A DNA stretch of 64,000 bases from Diploscapter coronatus (GCA_964036155.1 OZ038422.1:13911201-13975200); one strand, 5' to 3'; shown: positions 1 through 13,386, counted from the stretch's first letter. Notes: generated from the sequence alone by a model not told the origin. Program-made: numbers and translations.

Positions 1-3000
1 ACAACAACAATCACCAGCATCGCTCTTCCAATCAGCAACCACATCACCAGCAGCTAAACCACTCATCTGCTCGTCCACGATTCATCGTCCACCATCACCA
101 TCAGTTCGCACAGCCACCCACAGTCCCTTCACCATTCTCGCCCCTACACCTCGACGTTACCTTCAAATATTCCAACCCTAATTCTCTATCCGTGAGCCCG
201 GGGACTTCATCGATTTCACCCCGTCTAACCCAATCTGAATACAGTCCCGGCTCTAGCGGCAATATCTTTTCCACTTCACCCCTACCTGTACATTTACACT
301 ACAAATCGCATCGTCTTCCGCAAAGAGGCTTTTTAGCCGCTGGCCCGTCCGTGCAATCTGCTAGAATCGTCAGTCCACATCGATTGCGTCAACGCTCTCC
401 CCCAACTCAACAAATGCCACCCCCACCCTCCAAGCGTGGTGCAATTGCAATCGATCCTCTCCTGCATATCGGTGCAGTCAACTCTCCAATTACGATGCGG
501 CGGATGCCCTTGGTGGTGATTCCAAGAAAGCGAAAATACAAGAATTACGTCTCAAGACGACGGAACACTCAGCTTCTCGCTAGCCTAAGAAAGTGTTGTT
601 CTGACCCGCATTTATATCGGAGCTACAATCATTGGAAGTCGCTGTGGAGGCCATTTTCACCTCCGAAAGATGCCAAGGATGCGACGCAAAAGGCTGTAGC
701 TCCAGCAGCAAAGAAGACCTTGGCGCCGAAGAAGGAAAATGGCGGTGGAAGTACAAGCCCAGCTACGCCAAGCCCGATTCCTCCAAAGAGCCCTGTTGCT
801 GCGCCAAAGAAACAGCCGCTGCAGGCACCAAATTCCAGTGCAGGACCGGCTCCATCTCCAGCATCGTCAAAATTCCCACCAATTCCCACGATGCCAAGGT
901 TGGTGGACGAAAATGGCTCGGAGAATTCTCTATCCGAAGAAGTGCCGAAAACGATTGCCACTCCGATTTCCCCGCCCTCCCCGAATTCGCCAAATCCGCC
1001 AAGCTCCCCGAAAACCCCATCATCGAGAACGATCTCGGGAAAACTGAGCGAACTGAAAACCAAAGACGCTGCATCTGCTGTTTCGTCTGCTGGCGGTGCG
1101 ACAAAAACCTCTCTGCGGGTAACGTCAGCTGCTTCGAAAAGAGCACAACTCGCTTCCCCTGAAAGTCCCAACCAAGCTACAGGAGCAGGAGGAACAGCAA
1201 GTCCCAACACAACAAGCCCCAACCCAGGCAGCTCTCCAGCTGGAGTTCCTGTTCCGCAACAGCAGAAACCGGCCGAAGTCGCTTCGTCGGCACCGAGCTC
1301 AGCCGCGTCGGGGCCAGCAGCGAAAATGGCAATCACGAAGCCACCCATCCAAAAGCAACAATCGAAGGCGGCTGGCGGTGATAAATCGGAACAGAGTGCA
1401 GTGGGAAGTGCAACCAAGCCTCCAGCGGGCAGTTCGATCACAGCCACTCAGCAGTCGCCCGTCAAGTCAGCTGCCCCCTCGCCCTCCGCTGGCCCCTCCC
1501 AGCAAATTCCCTCCGCGTCGCCAGCCGTTCCTCCGCCGAAAACTCCCGAGACTGTACGGAAGATCGACGGCATCGAATTTTTACCAGCCCAGAACAAGGA
1601 CAAAGAGAAGGAGGCCCAGGCAGCTGGACCGTCTGATGCCGCCGCGGCATCTGCTCCAAAGGCTCTTCGGAAGGCGTATGGTTCCAAGTCGGGGACGACG
1701 ATTTGCGCTGTCGCGGCTCCGATGGGCGTTGCGTCGACTTCCGGAGCTCAGCCTGGGCCCAGCGACGAGAAGAGTTTGATCGAGAAGAAATTGTCGTTGA
1801 GGAAGAAAAAGGAGCAGGCCCCCTTGAAGGACACCCCACTGAACGTACAGACTTCGAAGTCCGGTGCGGCGATTGGCGCAAGTCCCCGAGAGTCCGCAGA
1901 CGAACAGGCGAAGAAGACGGTCAACGCCGTGGCGGCCGCATTTTCGACGCAGAACGTCGGCGAAGACGCCAGCGAAAAGCAGAAAGCTCCGCTGGACAGG
2001 AAAGTCTCCGGACCCGGAGGCCCATTCCCGAAAGCACCTCAAAACCCCGCAGTCGGAAACCTCCTCGCTCAATTGGCTCTACCGCCATCGGTCTCTGCAA
2101 AAGTTGATAAAATTATTGCGTCCGGCGATAAGGCCAAGGTTCGGAAACCATCCGGACAACAGGTTCGTGCCGAGAGGTTGAATTTTGTTTACATTTTAAT
2201 CCTACGACGTTTCAAAGCCGCCTCCTCCATTGTTCCATCGAATGGTTTGCTAATGCAGAAATTTTTTGAAGCTTAGAGAATAATTTCATTGATTTTACGC
2301 GTAATAATAATTCAGCGTTATTGTCATACAAATCTAGGCAGGCTTTCAGCCAGGCCAAAGAAATATAGGGTAGGGAGTACGAAAAAGAGTTTTTTTTTTC
2401 TATAGCAAATTGATACATAAGCGGGTACGTGACAATATCTTGGCGAAAAATTTTGCTCAAGCGCGCTGTCTAGGTCTCTTATCATAGAAATCTTTGAAAC
2501 ATGAACTTAAAGTTGTAGGGGATTTTTATGGAATCATAATTTTAGAGTGATCGTGATCAGCGAGTCCGGCAACGAGAGACTTCGGGTCAGCCGAGTGGCT
2601 CGCGACCTCCCATTCAAGACGACCGCGACGGTCATCTCATCTATGCCAATGGGGATACGGTGCTCGAAAGATGTAGGCTAATTTCGAAATGATAATTAAA
2701 AAACAACGATGACTAGTTTATGGGCTAAACGAAGTAGTTTAGTCGATCAAAGATTTACCATGCTATATTCTTTCTCTCAATAATTACTATTTTTCATTTA
2801 TTTTGGGATATGGACCAAAGTTTTTAAGTGCAAAAGCAGCTCACTTTTGGACTAATTTAGTCGGCTGTCTACCAATGAATATCACAATTGCCTTAAAATA
2901 TGCTTCAACTTTCTCGCGCTCACATTGTTCTGTCATCATTTCTAGTGGACGCAGCATCATTTTTGTAAGAAAAAGAACTTACTTCTTTCCGTCAATCAAT

Positions 3001-6000
3001 AATTTGTCGATTGGTTTATCTTCAAACTCAACTTTTCTGTTCTCTATTTTTAGAAAAAAATTCTTATCTCAAACTTTTTTATCACAATTATCTTCAATCG
3101 ATAATTCTAAATAGATGATTATATTCTATTCGCTGTTGTGCTTATTGTTAGCAAATGTCTCTGGGATAACTCAATCCTCTTTCCTTCACTTTGCTGTTTC
3201 TTTCACTGATATTCGCGCTAGCGCGTCTGAACAGCCGCTACCCCGATTTTGTGAACAAGCAGGCAGAAAACGAAGCGGAGTGCGGTTGGCTGGAAAATAT
3301 GAGCTGAGCTGTCATGAATTCACAAATCACCAAGATAGCAGCTAATTTTAGAGATAACTTTGTAAAATCGATAGTTTATCGGGGGTTATAGATATTGTCA
3401 TCAAAATCACTATCTATCTTGGAATGGAGATTTTGAAGAAATTAATTTTGGTTCATGATATAAGGGGATATTGATGGTATTTTTAACGATAGTGTCAAAT
3501 CCATTTATTATTAGTGCAAATTGTGAAAAATTTTACAGCATATTTAGAGACCGCCAGCCATTCTGCCAAGTTCACTCTGGCACTATGTTTTATGCATTTT
3601 TCAGAAGCTGAGGTGCCCCTCTAAACATCCCCACCGAAAAAACCGCGAAAAAATACGTCACTGATGAAAAAATTGATAAAGTTTAACGCGAAAAATCGGA
3701 AAAATCGTTCCTTTCCGTGGACAAGGGAAAGGGGCGTGGTCTATCTGCAAAAGATACTATGCCGCTCGCTCCCCCTTTCTTTCCCTGCCTTTGGGGATCT
3801 TTTTCTCTGCACTCTCCTCCATTTCAGCATTGGCTTCTTTTATATTTTCGCGAATTATCAGGATCTCAGCTCGGCGCCGCAGGATTTTTCTGATTTTTTC
3901 ACTGAAGATAGACAATTGACCAACTAATCAAAATATCAAATAAAAACACATGTGCCTTTAAAAATATGACTAGGGCGATCCAAATTAGTAAAGACAAAAA
4001 AATGGTCATTTTGAAATTAATTTTAAAAATATTTTCTGATAAAATTTCGTTTTTTTCTTTCGAGTAGCATAATTAGGGAGTGTCAAATTTTATTTTAGTC
4101 AAGTTTTCAGACGATTTTACCGATCCCTTGTAAAGATACAGTACCCCAAAGGCGAGCATCTATTATTGCCTCGGGAAAAGTTTGGCGCCGCAGGATTTTT
4201 CTAATTTTTACATATTTTGTAGATATCAACTAGGTGTACCGATTCATCAAAAAAAATTAAATGTGCCTTTTTTATAACTCGAAATATTAGCATTTTCGTA
4301 ATTTGGTGTGCATTTGACGCGCATTTGCGGACTTCTTTCGCATCCGATCAATAAATCGATATCACCACGTGAAAGAGCGGTATCGAATTGTATAGTAGGT
4401 ACCGATCAACTATTAAAAACAAAAGTAAAACAAAAAATATTTGCGATAATCGAAAGGGTTATCAACTATGGACACTATTGAATCCAGTGAAAGGGGCGGG
4501 GCTTGGCGGTCCCTAAGCATATTTCAATATTTGTTGAAAAATATCAAATAAAAACTTGAAAACATCTTTTTAAATTCTAAATTTCAGTCATCATCCAAGA
4601 CACGCTCGGAGAGGGTACGTTCGGGAAGGTCGTCAAGGTTCAGGATACCGCTAATGTAAGGAAAATTTAACCATCATTAAAATCATATTTGAAGAAATAA
4701 CTATTTTAGACAAAAACATATTGTTTTAAAAATGATCCTTAGAACTCGTATAAGAAAACATGCGATATTGTGTACAAAAATATTTGAGAAAATTCATTAT
4801 TTTATGTGGGAATAGTTAGAAAATACCTTAATTGGAAAATGAGCTCAAAATTTCCAGAACAACCGGGTGATGGCTCTGAAGATCATCAAGAACGTGAGCA
4901 AGTACCGCGACGCGGCGCGGCTCGAAATCAAAGTCCTCAACAAGCTCAAGGAGAAAGATTCCGACAATAAATTGTGAGTTTTTGAAAATTTAAGATAAAC
5001 GAAATAAGCTTCATAATTCGTCATCTTCGAACTAAGAAATTGCTTTACTTATTGCCAATGAATTACGTAGGTATAATATGATAATATGATACCCGGTCTG
5101 ATAATCGATAATTAATCGGAAAAGAGACTTTGAGCCTCGTTTTGTTAATTTCTATTTTACTCGTGAATTTTTTAAATTCCTTATTTTTTATTGCAAAGTC
5201 CCATTTCTGCTTATAAATTCTTACTCACACCGGAAGTTTTCTAGGGCATTTCCAAGAACAATTGTCTTGCAAATTGGCTAGATGGATTGATCTCAAAATT
5301 CGGAATATTCGCGAAAGAGATAAAAGAAGGAGCAAGAAAAGGGAGAGAAAGAAAGGTGAAGCTCTTCGTTACGACGTCGGTTAAATGTAGACGACGAAAG
5401 ACTACAGATTTTGAGAGGGTGCAGAGATAGAGAAAGTGACAAACACATGCTATTGCCAGCTGAGATATAGAGAGGAAGAGATAAATCGAGTGTTCGAAGG
5501 ATATCGATTTAGAGATAAATGAGATAATGAGTATAAAGGGATAATATTAAATCCAAGCTATTAAAAGTGATATCATGATTTTATCAAGAAAATTTTAAAA
5601 TATTAGAAGATCATTATTTCCTTAAACCTCCTTCTCACCCGATTATTTTTAAGCTTATTTAAACAATCAGACATTCAAGTCGTGTAGAGATGAAAATGAG
5701 AATATATGATTGCTTCGAATTATAATAACGACAAAAAATTGATAGCAAAATCTTTACTTCGATGATAAATTATTATAGTTATTTTTGAAGTATACATTTG
5801 TTTTTAGCTGGGTCATCCAAATGGTGGATCATTTCGACTATTACGGGCACATTTGTCTACTTTTCGACTTGATGGGACTGAGCGTTTTCGACTTTCTGGT
5901 CAGATTTTTCTGCACTATTTTTTCTCGATACTTCTATAATTAGGAAAAAACTAAACTTTTATCATTCGAAATTTTTAAACTTAATTAAACTAATTTTTTG

Positions 6001-8659
6001 TATTTGAATTCTAAAATTATTACAAGTCTTTATTGAAATATCTAAGAATTGCACATGTATGATTGATTTTATACATCGAATTTTCAACTTTATTCTTCGA
6101 AATTTTGAAATATAATTGACTCAACTTATATTTTTTAAAAGAAAAAGTCTTTTGCTAGTGATTTTGGGCAAAAATCGTTCTCCCTTGCAGAAGTCGAACA
6201 ACTACCGTCCGTATCCTTTGGAGCAAACGAGGTACATCGCCTATCAACTGTGCTACGCGGTCAAGTTCCTGCACGACAATCGACTCACTCACACCGATCT
6301 GAAGCCCGAAAACATCCTATTTGTCTGCAGTGACTACTACACCGAAGAGGCGAAAAGGGGAAAGGTAGAGAAATTTTTAAAATATTTTAAAAGATCCTTT
6401 TCTGGTAAAGTAATTTCAAGAGAACCTTCGATGAAATTAAAAAAAAAAAAAAATATATATATAGGGCGATTGAATATCTACTCAAAATAATGTCTGTAGA
6501 ATATATATTCAACAAATGATTATGTTTCAGAACACTGGTTGACTTAACCTTAGTTTTGATACATGATTCTCATAAATCAATGATTGATAAATATTATTGG
6601 AAGATAAAATACTATGTTTCAAGAAATCATTTGATAAATCATCGTTTTCCGTGAAGATATTGTCTTTCAGATAATCGTGAGGAAATAAAATGATAATTTT
6701 TCAGCCCTACCGGATCGTCAAAGATGCTACAGTCCGGTTGATCGACTTGGGCTCTGCCACTTTTGACCACGAACACCATTCGACCATCGTTTCAACAAGG
6801 CATTATCGAGCTCCGGAAGTCATACTCGGTAAAATTTACCTGTATTTTCAAGAATTTCATGTTTCAAGAAATTATCGAGAGAATTATCACAACTATGTCA
6901 TTCGATGTGAACATCTAGTAGCTCTACTTAAAAGCAAAATATTCACAATTTAACAGGCTGACAATATCATTGCTATTTGGACATATCGAAATGTACTTAT
7001 TTATATATACAACATATATGTAGAGATAGGAGAGTTGGAAAATCTCGTATCATTTTTGTATTCGATTTTTTTCAAATGGCGATATTGTGGCATTTCTGAA
7101 GTTGCTTATCAGAATTATGTCTGACTTTTCAGTGATATTGATCATTTTTATGGAATTAACTTTGAAATTTGCAGAACTCGGCTGGTCGCAGCCGTGCGAC
7201 GTCTGGTCGATCGGGTGTATTTTGTACGAGCTCTACGCGGGGATGACTCTTTTCCAGACCCACGAAAACAGGTACTATATTAAAAACCTTAATTTTAGGG
7301 TTAAGTAATTTTTATTTAATATTGGAAGTTATTTTTAACTATAGACTAAATTTGAACCCGAGTTTAGGATAGTTGAATGATTTTTTTCAGGGAGCATCTT
7401 GCTATGATGGAAAGGGTACTCGGAAGCATTCCTTACCGGATGGCGAAAAAGACAAAGTAAGAGTGTAAATTCTTTTAAAATATTTTTTTCTCGTAACTTA
7501 TCAAAGAATAGCATATTTTCTGGCATACATTTTGGAGTTATTATTTTTTTTATAGTTTTGAAAGTCATGCAATGCAAAAAACGGTTGATAGAACAAAATA
7601 TTGAATGCGCTTGGGAATCTGAAACTTATGATTTTTTGAATTTCTCATTTCAGAACTAAGTATTTCTACCATGGCAAGTTGGACTGGAGCGCCAATTCGC
7701 AAGAGGGTCAGTACGTCCGAGAGAATTGCAAACCGTTGAGGGTAAATGATTCGTTTTTTTTTTTAGAATTTCTGCAAAGACATTCATGTTCTGGAAATTT
7801 ATTTTTTGCTAGAATGAAAATAAGGAATAAAGCTCTTGAAAAACTCATACCTATTAATCAGAAAAAAAACAAGTTTTGTTAATGAAAAGAGTATTAGGTT
7901 AACACGAACCCAAAATTGACGAGTGAAAATTAGCATAACCCACTTGAATAAAGGCTCAACGAACGAACTTCACGTAATTTTAAAGCTAAAAATTGCAGAA
8001 ATACCAGACCTCGAACGATCTCGAGCACACGGAGCTGTTTGATTTGATCGACGCAATGCTCGACTACGAGCCGAGTTCCCGAATCACCCTCCAACAGGCC
8101 CTCCAACACAACTTCTTCATGCGGTTACCCGATAATCTCAAGTAAGATTTTTCCTGCAATATTATTCTAGATTAAATATTTTTTGATGAAAAATCATGAA
8201 AATGGTCACTTTCATAATGATAAGATATTTATTTTTGTTAAAATCGCCTAATATCACATTCAACTAAAAGTGAATAAAGTCGATAAAATCGCAATTTGAT
8301 AAGAATCATTTTATTAGTCAAAAAATGCGGTTCAAAAAAATTTTCCATTCATTTCCCAATGTTTGTTTCGATTGTATTTCTATTATTAGATCTAAAGCAG
8401 CCAAGTATTAAATGAGAAAAATGTTCATTTTTAATTTAAAAAAAAAAAAAAACAGTAATACGCACATTTCAGAGTCCCCGGCCTTCATTTAAACACTGGT
8501 TCTGCTTCGGTTACAAATAATTCTTCCTCGATTAGCGCGTCCGTGACTTCAACCACTACTGCAGACTCCGCGCCAATCAGTCAGCCACCTGCTAATGCCC
8601 CGCCCACTGCGAACCATAATGGCGATCAAGCCAATGCTCCACCTGTTAATGCATCATGA
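1..8659 (+). CDS. madd-3: LAMMER (CLK-family) dual-specificity protein kinase, 5' end outside the window
   Basis: Exons: 1-2162, 2546-2672, 4588-4655, 4858-4973, 5808-5898, 6191-6364, 6705-6828, 7175-7271, 7391-7456, 7654-7741, 7999-8141, 8473-8659; all phases agree, giving 1146 visible residues. The frame is already open at base 1, so the start lies upstream. The first ~720 residues are Ser/Pro/Ala-rich, with a His/Gln-rich beginning. The kinase domain starts near residue 760 with a GEGTFG loop, then ALK lysine, HTDLKPEN catalytic loop, [17 protein letters not shown] activation segment, and the family signature EHLAMMER spliced across the 7271/7391 junction. LAMMER kinases phosphorylate SR splicing factors; in C. 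elegans the family member MADD-3 acts in muscle-arm extension and neuronal signalling. The DFG motif reads DLG. The tail after 8473 is Ser/Thr/Pro/Asn-rich. The symbol is by family resemblance; another LAMMER paralogue is possible. Confidence 0.9.
2673..4587 (+). other. Large intron of the kinase gene with a possible internal promoter
   Basis: This 1.9-kb intron separates the disordered N-terminal region from the kinase domain. It contains no convincing exon. A C/T-rich block at about 3755-3835 resembles the pyrimidine-rich T-blocks at nematode transcription starts. A diverged direct repeat is centred on 3872 and 4183. A short kinase isoform starting from here is an inference only. Confidence 0.4.
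3872..4270 (+). repeat. Diverged direct repeat inside the kinase intron
   Basis: Two copies, about 3872-3958 and 4187-4270, share the core GGCGCCGCAGGATTTTTCT. Each copy then has an AT-rich stretch, a TCAA-rich stretch and a terminal ATGTGCCTTT. Spacing is about 310 bp. The shared order of blocks suggests an old tandem duplication of about 85-90 bp. Confidence 0.6.
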
Positions 8660-10437
8660 TATCGATGATCATTGATATGGGAGATTACAAAAAGGTAGAA
8701 TTTTAAAGTGTTGCAAAGTTTGTAGAATTTTTGACATCCTTCTCTTTCAAATTATGATATCTTTCTGATAATTTGATATGAAACTGTATTGACAAAAAAG
8801 AGTTTCGTAACATTACTTTATCCTCCCCTCATATTAGCAATTAAACATTACATTAAAGATCCAGAAAACATTCTCCCTCTTCTAATCTAGTTCTATGTTC
8901 TCGATCGTTTAAAAATTGGAAACTTCGCTCCAATACTATGCAACATTGCAAAGCCCTCCTTCCCTTGAAACCTTTGATAACTACACCCCTCTTTCCTGCA
9001 TATTATATATCAAAACATATTTATTGTGGTACAGTGCGCGCGATTCCTCTTTTTAATGATTAAAAAATATGTTAAGGTTCATAAAACCGTGAAATGTCAC
9101 CTTTTTAAACACTATGTTGAATTTTTAGTCGCAATGTTACAATGTTCTTGCAATTGATGCACCGTTTTAATAATGCGAAAATCGTGCACCGATTGCTGAA
9201 TTCAAATAAATTCAAACAAATGCCTTTGCTCAACACAATATTATTATATTCATTTGGAAATGGTGTTTTTTTCCTAATTCATTTTTATACGAAAGGATAT
9301 ATTTATTTCTGGGTAAAACGTTGTATTTCGATGGTTTTCATTCGTCTTCTATAACCGGATTTTTAAAACTGTTAGATTTTGAATATTTCGAATGCGGGGA
9401 AAGACTATTCTCCAAATCTTTAACAGATATGCTAATTTGATCTATCCCTCCATTCTTGCGATAATTTTAGCCGTTTTTATGCCTAATTTCGTCATTTTTA
9501 TCGTTTATTTTGTTGATTTATGAAATACCACTTTTTGGTATATTTTGGGATTGATTTTCTACGACCATTGCCAAATTTGAACACAATCAACATTAACCTG
9601 ACTTAGATTGACAACAGGCCACGCCCATAAAAAGAGGCGGAGCTTGTTTGAACTTCGATTTCAGGCTAACGGAAAGTCGATCAATTTCGGTTTATCCTAT
9701 AGAGATAGCTAATGATCCTGAGACCTAGAAAATCACATTACTGGTGGACCGAAAGAAAGTGACTGTGACTTAGAGAATGTACTACAATTCCACTGCACGG
9801 TTATTTTCCTTCGATTCACCTATAAACTCCGCCTTCCCCCAAACTGATTATGTAACCTTCTACCCTCGCAACGGGTAACACAACACGATGATGTTCTTTG
9901 TATTTTGAAATTGAAAAATCAATAAATTTATTAGCCATAAAATTGATCAAATAGTTTAGTTAGTTGTTATAGTTTTGAGTTGTATGTTCGATTCAACGTA
10001 GGAGATGAATTATTGCCAATGTCCCGAGCTTATTAGATCTATTGAGCAACATTTCATTGCGGATCCTATAATACGTCAACTCGTATGAAGTTCTGTTATT
10101 CAGATTCTCACCCTTAAATTTTCCGCTCTAGCCTAAAAGTCTCAAAACTAATAAACTTTGCCAAGAATGATCTAGACAGATCGTAAGAGCAAGTTTATTT
10201 TTTTTTCATAAAGTTGAGATTTTAATTAATTTTGTCACACAGGAACTTGGTAACCAACCAAACCTTTTCTTTTAAAAGCCTTTATTACTAATGAGAGTTT
10301 TTCACCTGTTTTAGTTATTGAAAATTGAACCATGTATCACAGTAATCTTTCCAAATATAAAAGGCATTTTCCACTGATTGAAGCTGATCCAAAATTTTGT
10401 TCTCACATTTTTTTTTTAAGTTTATGATATTTTCAGA
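8660..10437. other. Kinase 3' UTR and intergenic region
   Basis: No supported coding exon. AATAAA hexamers occur near 9206 and 9920, either of which could serve the kinase transcript. GC-box-like words (CCACGCCCAT, GAGGCGGAGC) lie at about 9618-9646. A 70-codon open frame at 9142-9354 has AT-rich composition and no splice or start context, so I leave it out. Confidence 0.5.
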
Positions 10438-10438
10438 A
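10437..10438 (+). promoter_or_regulatory. Probable trans-splice acceptor of the seven-helix receptor gene
   Basis: The sequence ATATTTTCAG ends one base before the ATG at 10438, with no upstream exon in phase. This is the usual layout for a nematode spliced-leader acceptor and supports that ATG as the start. Confidence 0.55.
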
Positions 10439-12726
10439 TGCCATTTTATATTAATAACACCGTTATTGGTCACCTTACAAACAACGCTGACGATTATTAT
10501 AGCGACGAATATGGTCAGGATCTTACAGGTAAAGACTGCTATATGTATAGACAGAAACTCTGGTTCGATATGTGTACCGGTTCGAATAGGTTCACATGTA
10601 AGAATTATCCATGCATATTAAAACCTTTAACTATGAATTTTAGCATTCTATTATTTCGTCTATAATTTTTATTTGTTATTTGTATCCGTCTTATTTATAA
10701 TCTTTGCACTAGTTGTACAAATTTTCTGGCATATAGTGAAATTATTTGACGAGGCGAAAAGCGTAAGAAAAATTACATCGTACCACGCTAGGAAATTAAT
10801 AAAGGCAGTAATCAAAAACTCTTATAATTTCGTTTATTACTTCTCAAATTTTTATTTTTGCAAAATACTTTTATTTATGAGGTTATTAATTATTTTATTA
10901 AATTATCATCACAAAGTTACCCTTTTTAGGCCCCATACATCCAATTATTAGTTCAAATGCGACGAATCACATTCCTAGTTATCGCTGGCTGGTTTGTTGC
11001 GCTAATTATCGAAGCACTGAGAGCGACGAGCAGCTATATTGGATGGAAAATTGAGAAAGTCTGGAATGGTAACATTGCATAAGCCTCGCAAATCTTGGCC
11101 TCCCAGATATACGCTCTATTGCAAAATGTTTACGAATCTTTCCTGCATATTTTCCGAGTAGAAGAAAGGGAGAGTGACTAACATTTAGCATTCAAGCATG
11201 TTTCTAAGAGGGACAAATTTGTAGGACACATACAATATAATTGGTGTTCAAGTTTTGTTAATTAGCAACCCTAAATTTAGCAGGAAGTCACAATAATTTT
11301 TAGAAGGAGAACAAGCGCCTTTCGTTGAGTGGATCTTTCCATATTGGTCCTACATCGGACAATACACCAAAGACATTCTGCCTTATAGAGACTATCGCAG
11401 ATTTGTTCGTATACTCTATCCGATACTTAGCTATTCGCAGTCGGGTTTCACAATATGTCTAGTGCTTCAAAGATACGCTTTCATTTACAACAAGAAGAAA
11501 CTCGTTGATTGGTTAACCAAGTAAATTTAACCGCGTTTTGCATAGACATAGGCAGATTTCAGTTAGGATGAACAATTTTAGGGGAAAGAGTGCACATGAA
11601 GTAATTTTTCTATAGGAATTTGATAAATAGCATAAAGGGATATGCAACAAGATTTTTGCGAAATATTTGGCGTAAGGTGGATAGAAACTGAAAGTCTTGC
11701 TGAGGTCCTGCCTAGATATGGTTGAATATTTACTTACTAGAAATTTAGGGATAAACTAAAGCGCGTTATAATGTGTATTTATCTCTTCAATGTGACATTG
11801 ACTGTAGTGAATTACATTGCGAACATTATTGTCATCGACAATTTCGCAAATAGAACACTAAATCCCAATTTAGCTAGGATTATGCATGTAGTCATTTTGG
11901 TAAGTAGATTTTGAAAGAGATAATGAAAAATTTAACATAACCTCTTTGTCGAAATATTTAATCAGTTGAATTTAGTATTATCCTATGATATTCGACCTGA
12001 TAACTCTAGCGTCGTCGTTGATTTACCTATCGATATACATGAAACTGAAGAGCATGACCAAAATGCTGATGAATAGTGATAGTTACAATGCCGAAAATCG
12101 ACGGATTCTATATCAAATATGCGTTTTTGCTCTCCATCATGTAAGCTCATTTGTGATGTTCACTGTATCGTGTTATTTTACTGCTCAACTCATAAATCCC
12201 ATGCGAGCGAGAGGGAGGGGGAGGGAAAGAAATCAAAGAAATATTATCTTTCTTTTTGAGGAGAAGAGCACTAAAAAAGACGATTAACGCTAAATCGTGT
12301 TGGTTCCAATTGCAAATGAGTGATTTTAGTGGATGTTCATACATTTCCGTAGGGTTTAGGCTTGTTGCTTTTGTAGGATAGTTTTAAAATATGATTATCG
12401 ATCAAATTCAGGTCGTCGCTATCACAATTATAACATTGGTGACATTTGTGCCTGAATTTGTTGGGGAGGAGTATTATGTACAAAATGATGTTGCTTGGGA
12501 AGAGGAATGTGATACAGAAGAACAACAAGAACAGGACATTTGCATTGGAATCGGGATAAAATACGAAAAAGGATATGCGTTTGGTCGACAAATCGATGCC
12601 AGCTTATGGTGCTTTAGTTTGCCGTTAGCCTTCATCGTTTCAAGTCCATCGAAGCAAAAGGCGCTTCTCGATTTGTTTCGAAGAATAGGGTTGGATTTTA
12701 TCGGAAACTTGGATTCATCCCAATAG
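10438..12726 (+). CDS. Seven-transmembrane receptor, nematode chemoreceptor-like, family not assigned
   Basis: Exons 10438-10597, 10644-10762, 10930-11068, 11304-11520, 11749-11899, 11976-12140, 12412-12726 join in consistent phase to 421 residues with one stop. The N-terminus is ~53 residues, acidic, Tyr-rich, with two Cys and NNT glycosylation potential, and no signal peptide. Seven hydrophobic segments follow; the third ends in LQRYAFIY, a DRY-like position, and the seventh ends in FIVSSPSKQKALLDLFR, a typical receptor exit into the cytosol. The third extracellular loop is unusually long and acidic (WEEECDTEEQQEQD). A plasma-membrane sensory or peptide receptor coupled to G proteins is the likely role. 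I could not place it in a named sr family. Confidence 0.75.
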
Positions 12727-13386
12727 CTCAACATGAATATGCATAGTAATGTGATCCTTGAGATTTTTTAACCTATTCTTTTCTAACCCTACACGCTGTT
12801 CATCCATGTTGTGTTGTTATGAAGAATCCAAATCGTTATTTTTATCGAAAAGTAGTGTTACTTCTAATTTTAGGAAGAAAGTCTCCTCAATCTCTCCAGT
12901 CAACCACAAAAGGAAAGAAATTGTCAAAAATACGAGCGCTAATGACATTGTTATTATAGACTGTTAGATTTTTTCTCAATAATATACAATTTTATTTTCT
13001 GACGTGTATATAGAACGTGATATGCTACATATTTTATAACAATTAACTCATTCCCTTATGTCATAAATAAATTAATGAATGAAAATATGAGATATAAACA
13101 CAATTTCACCTGAGTTGGTTCATTCGTTTTTACAATGTCTTGAAATTTTATGTAAACACGTGTTCAACTAATTCATCACAATATTACTTTCTAAGAATAA
13201 TGTATTTTAAGTCGGTATACATTTCAAGGTTCTGGCTGTGCGATTTAGCTCCTGAAAGAAGATAATTTAAAAATATATACATAAGATATTTTTCATAAAT
13301 TATTATAAGTTCATCGAATGTATCGTTATTATTGCTATCTTCTTTGAAACTGCACCTAATGTTGGTGTAACTTGAATGTCTTCCTA
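12727..13386. other. Convergent intergenic region, no gene seen
   Basis: Lies between the stop of the receptor gene (+) and the stop of the thrombospondin-repeat gene (-). An AATAAA at about 13064 on the + strand could be a distal poly(A) signal. Short frames here have no splice support. Confidence 0.5.

Noticed and set aside
629..1447. 272-codon open frame on the - strand across the first kinase exon
   Set aside because: It is the mirror of a GC-rich, low-complexity Ser/Pro/Ala coding exon. It has no splice or start context of its own and its composition follows the sense codons.
1378..2181. Several overlapping frames of 80-160 codons on both strands
   Set aside because: Shadows of the same long exon; Arg/Ser-rich products are what shifted reading of that exon yields.
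2163..2276. Extension of the first kinase exon to its stop codon
   Set aside because: The CAG|GTTCGT donor at 2162 joins in phase to the exon at 2546, which continues into the conserved DDRDGHLIY sequence.
3115..3345. Signal-peptide-like 76-codon frame in the kinase intron
   Set aside because: The hydrophobic start is typical of AT-rich DNA. There is no acceptor, no relative that I recognise, and it lies inside an intron of a well-supported gene.
9142..9354. 70-codon hydrophobic frame after the kinase gene
   Set aside because: Phe/Tyr/Ile-rich translation of AT-rich 3' DNA, with no splice partner.
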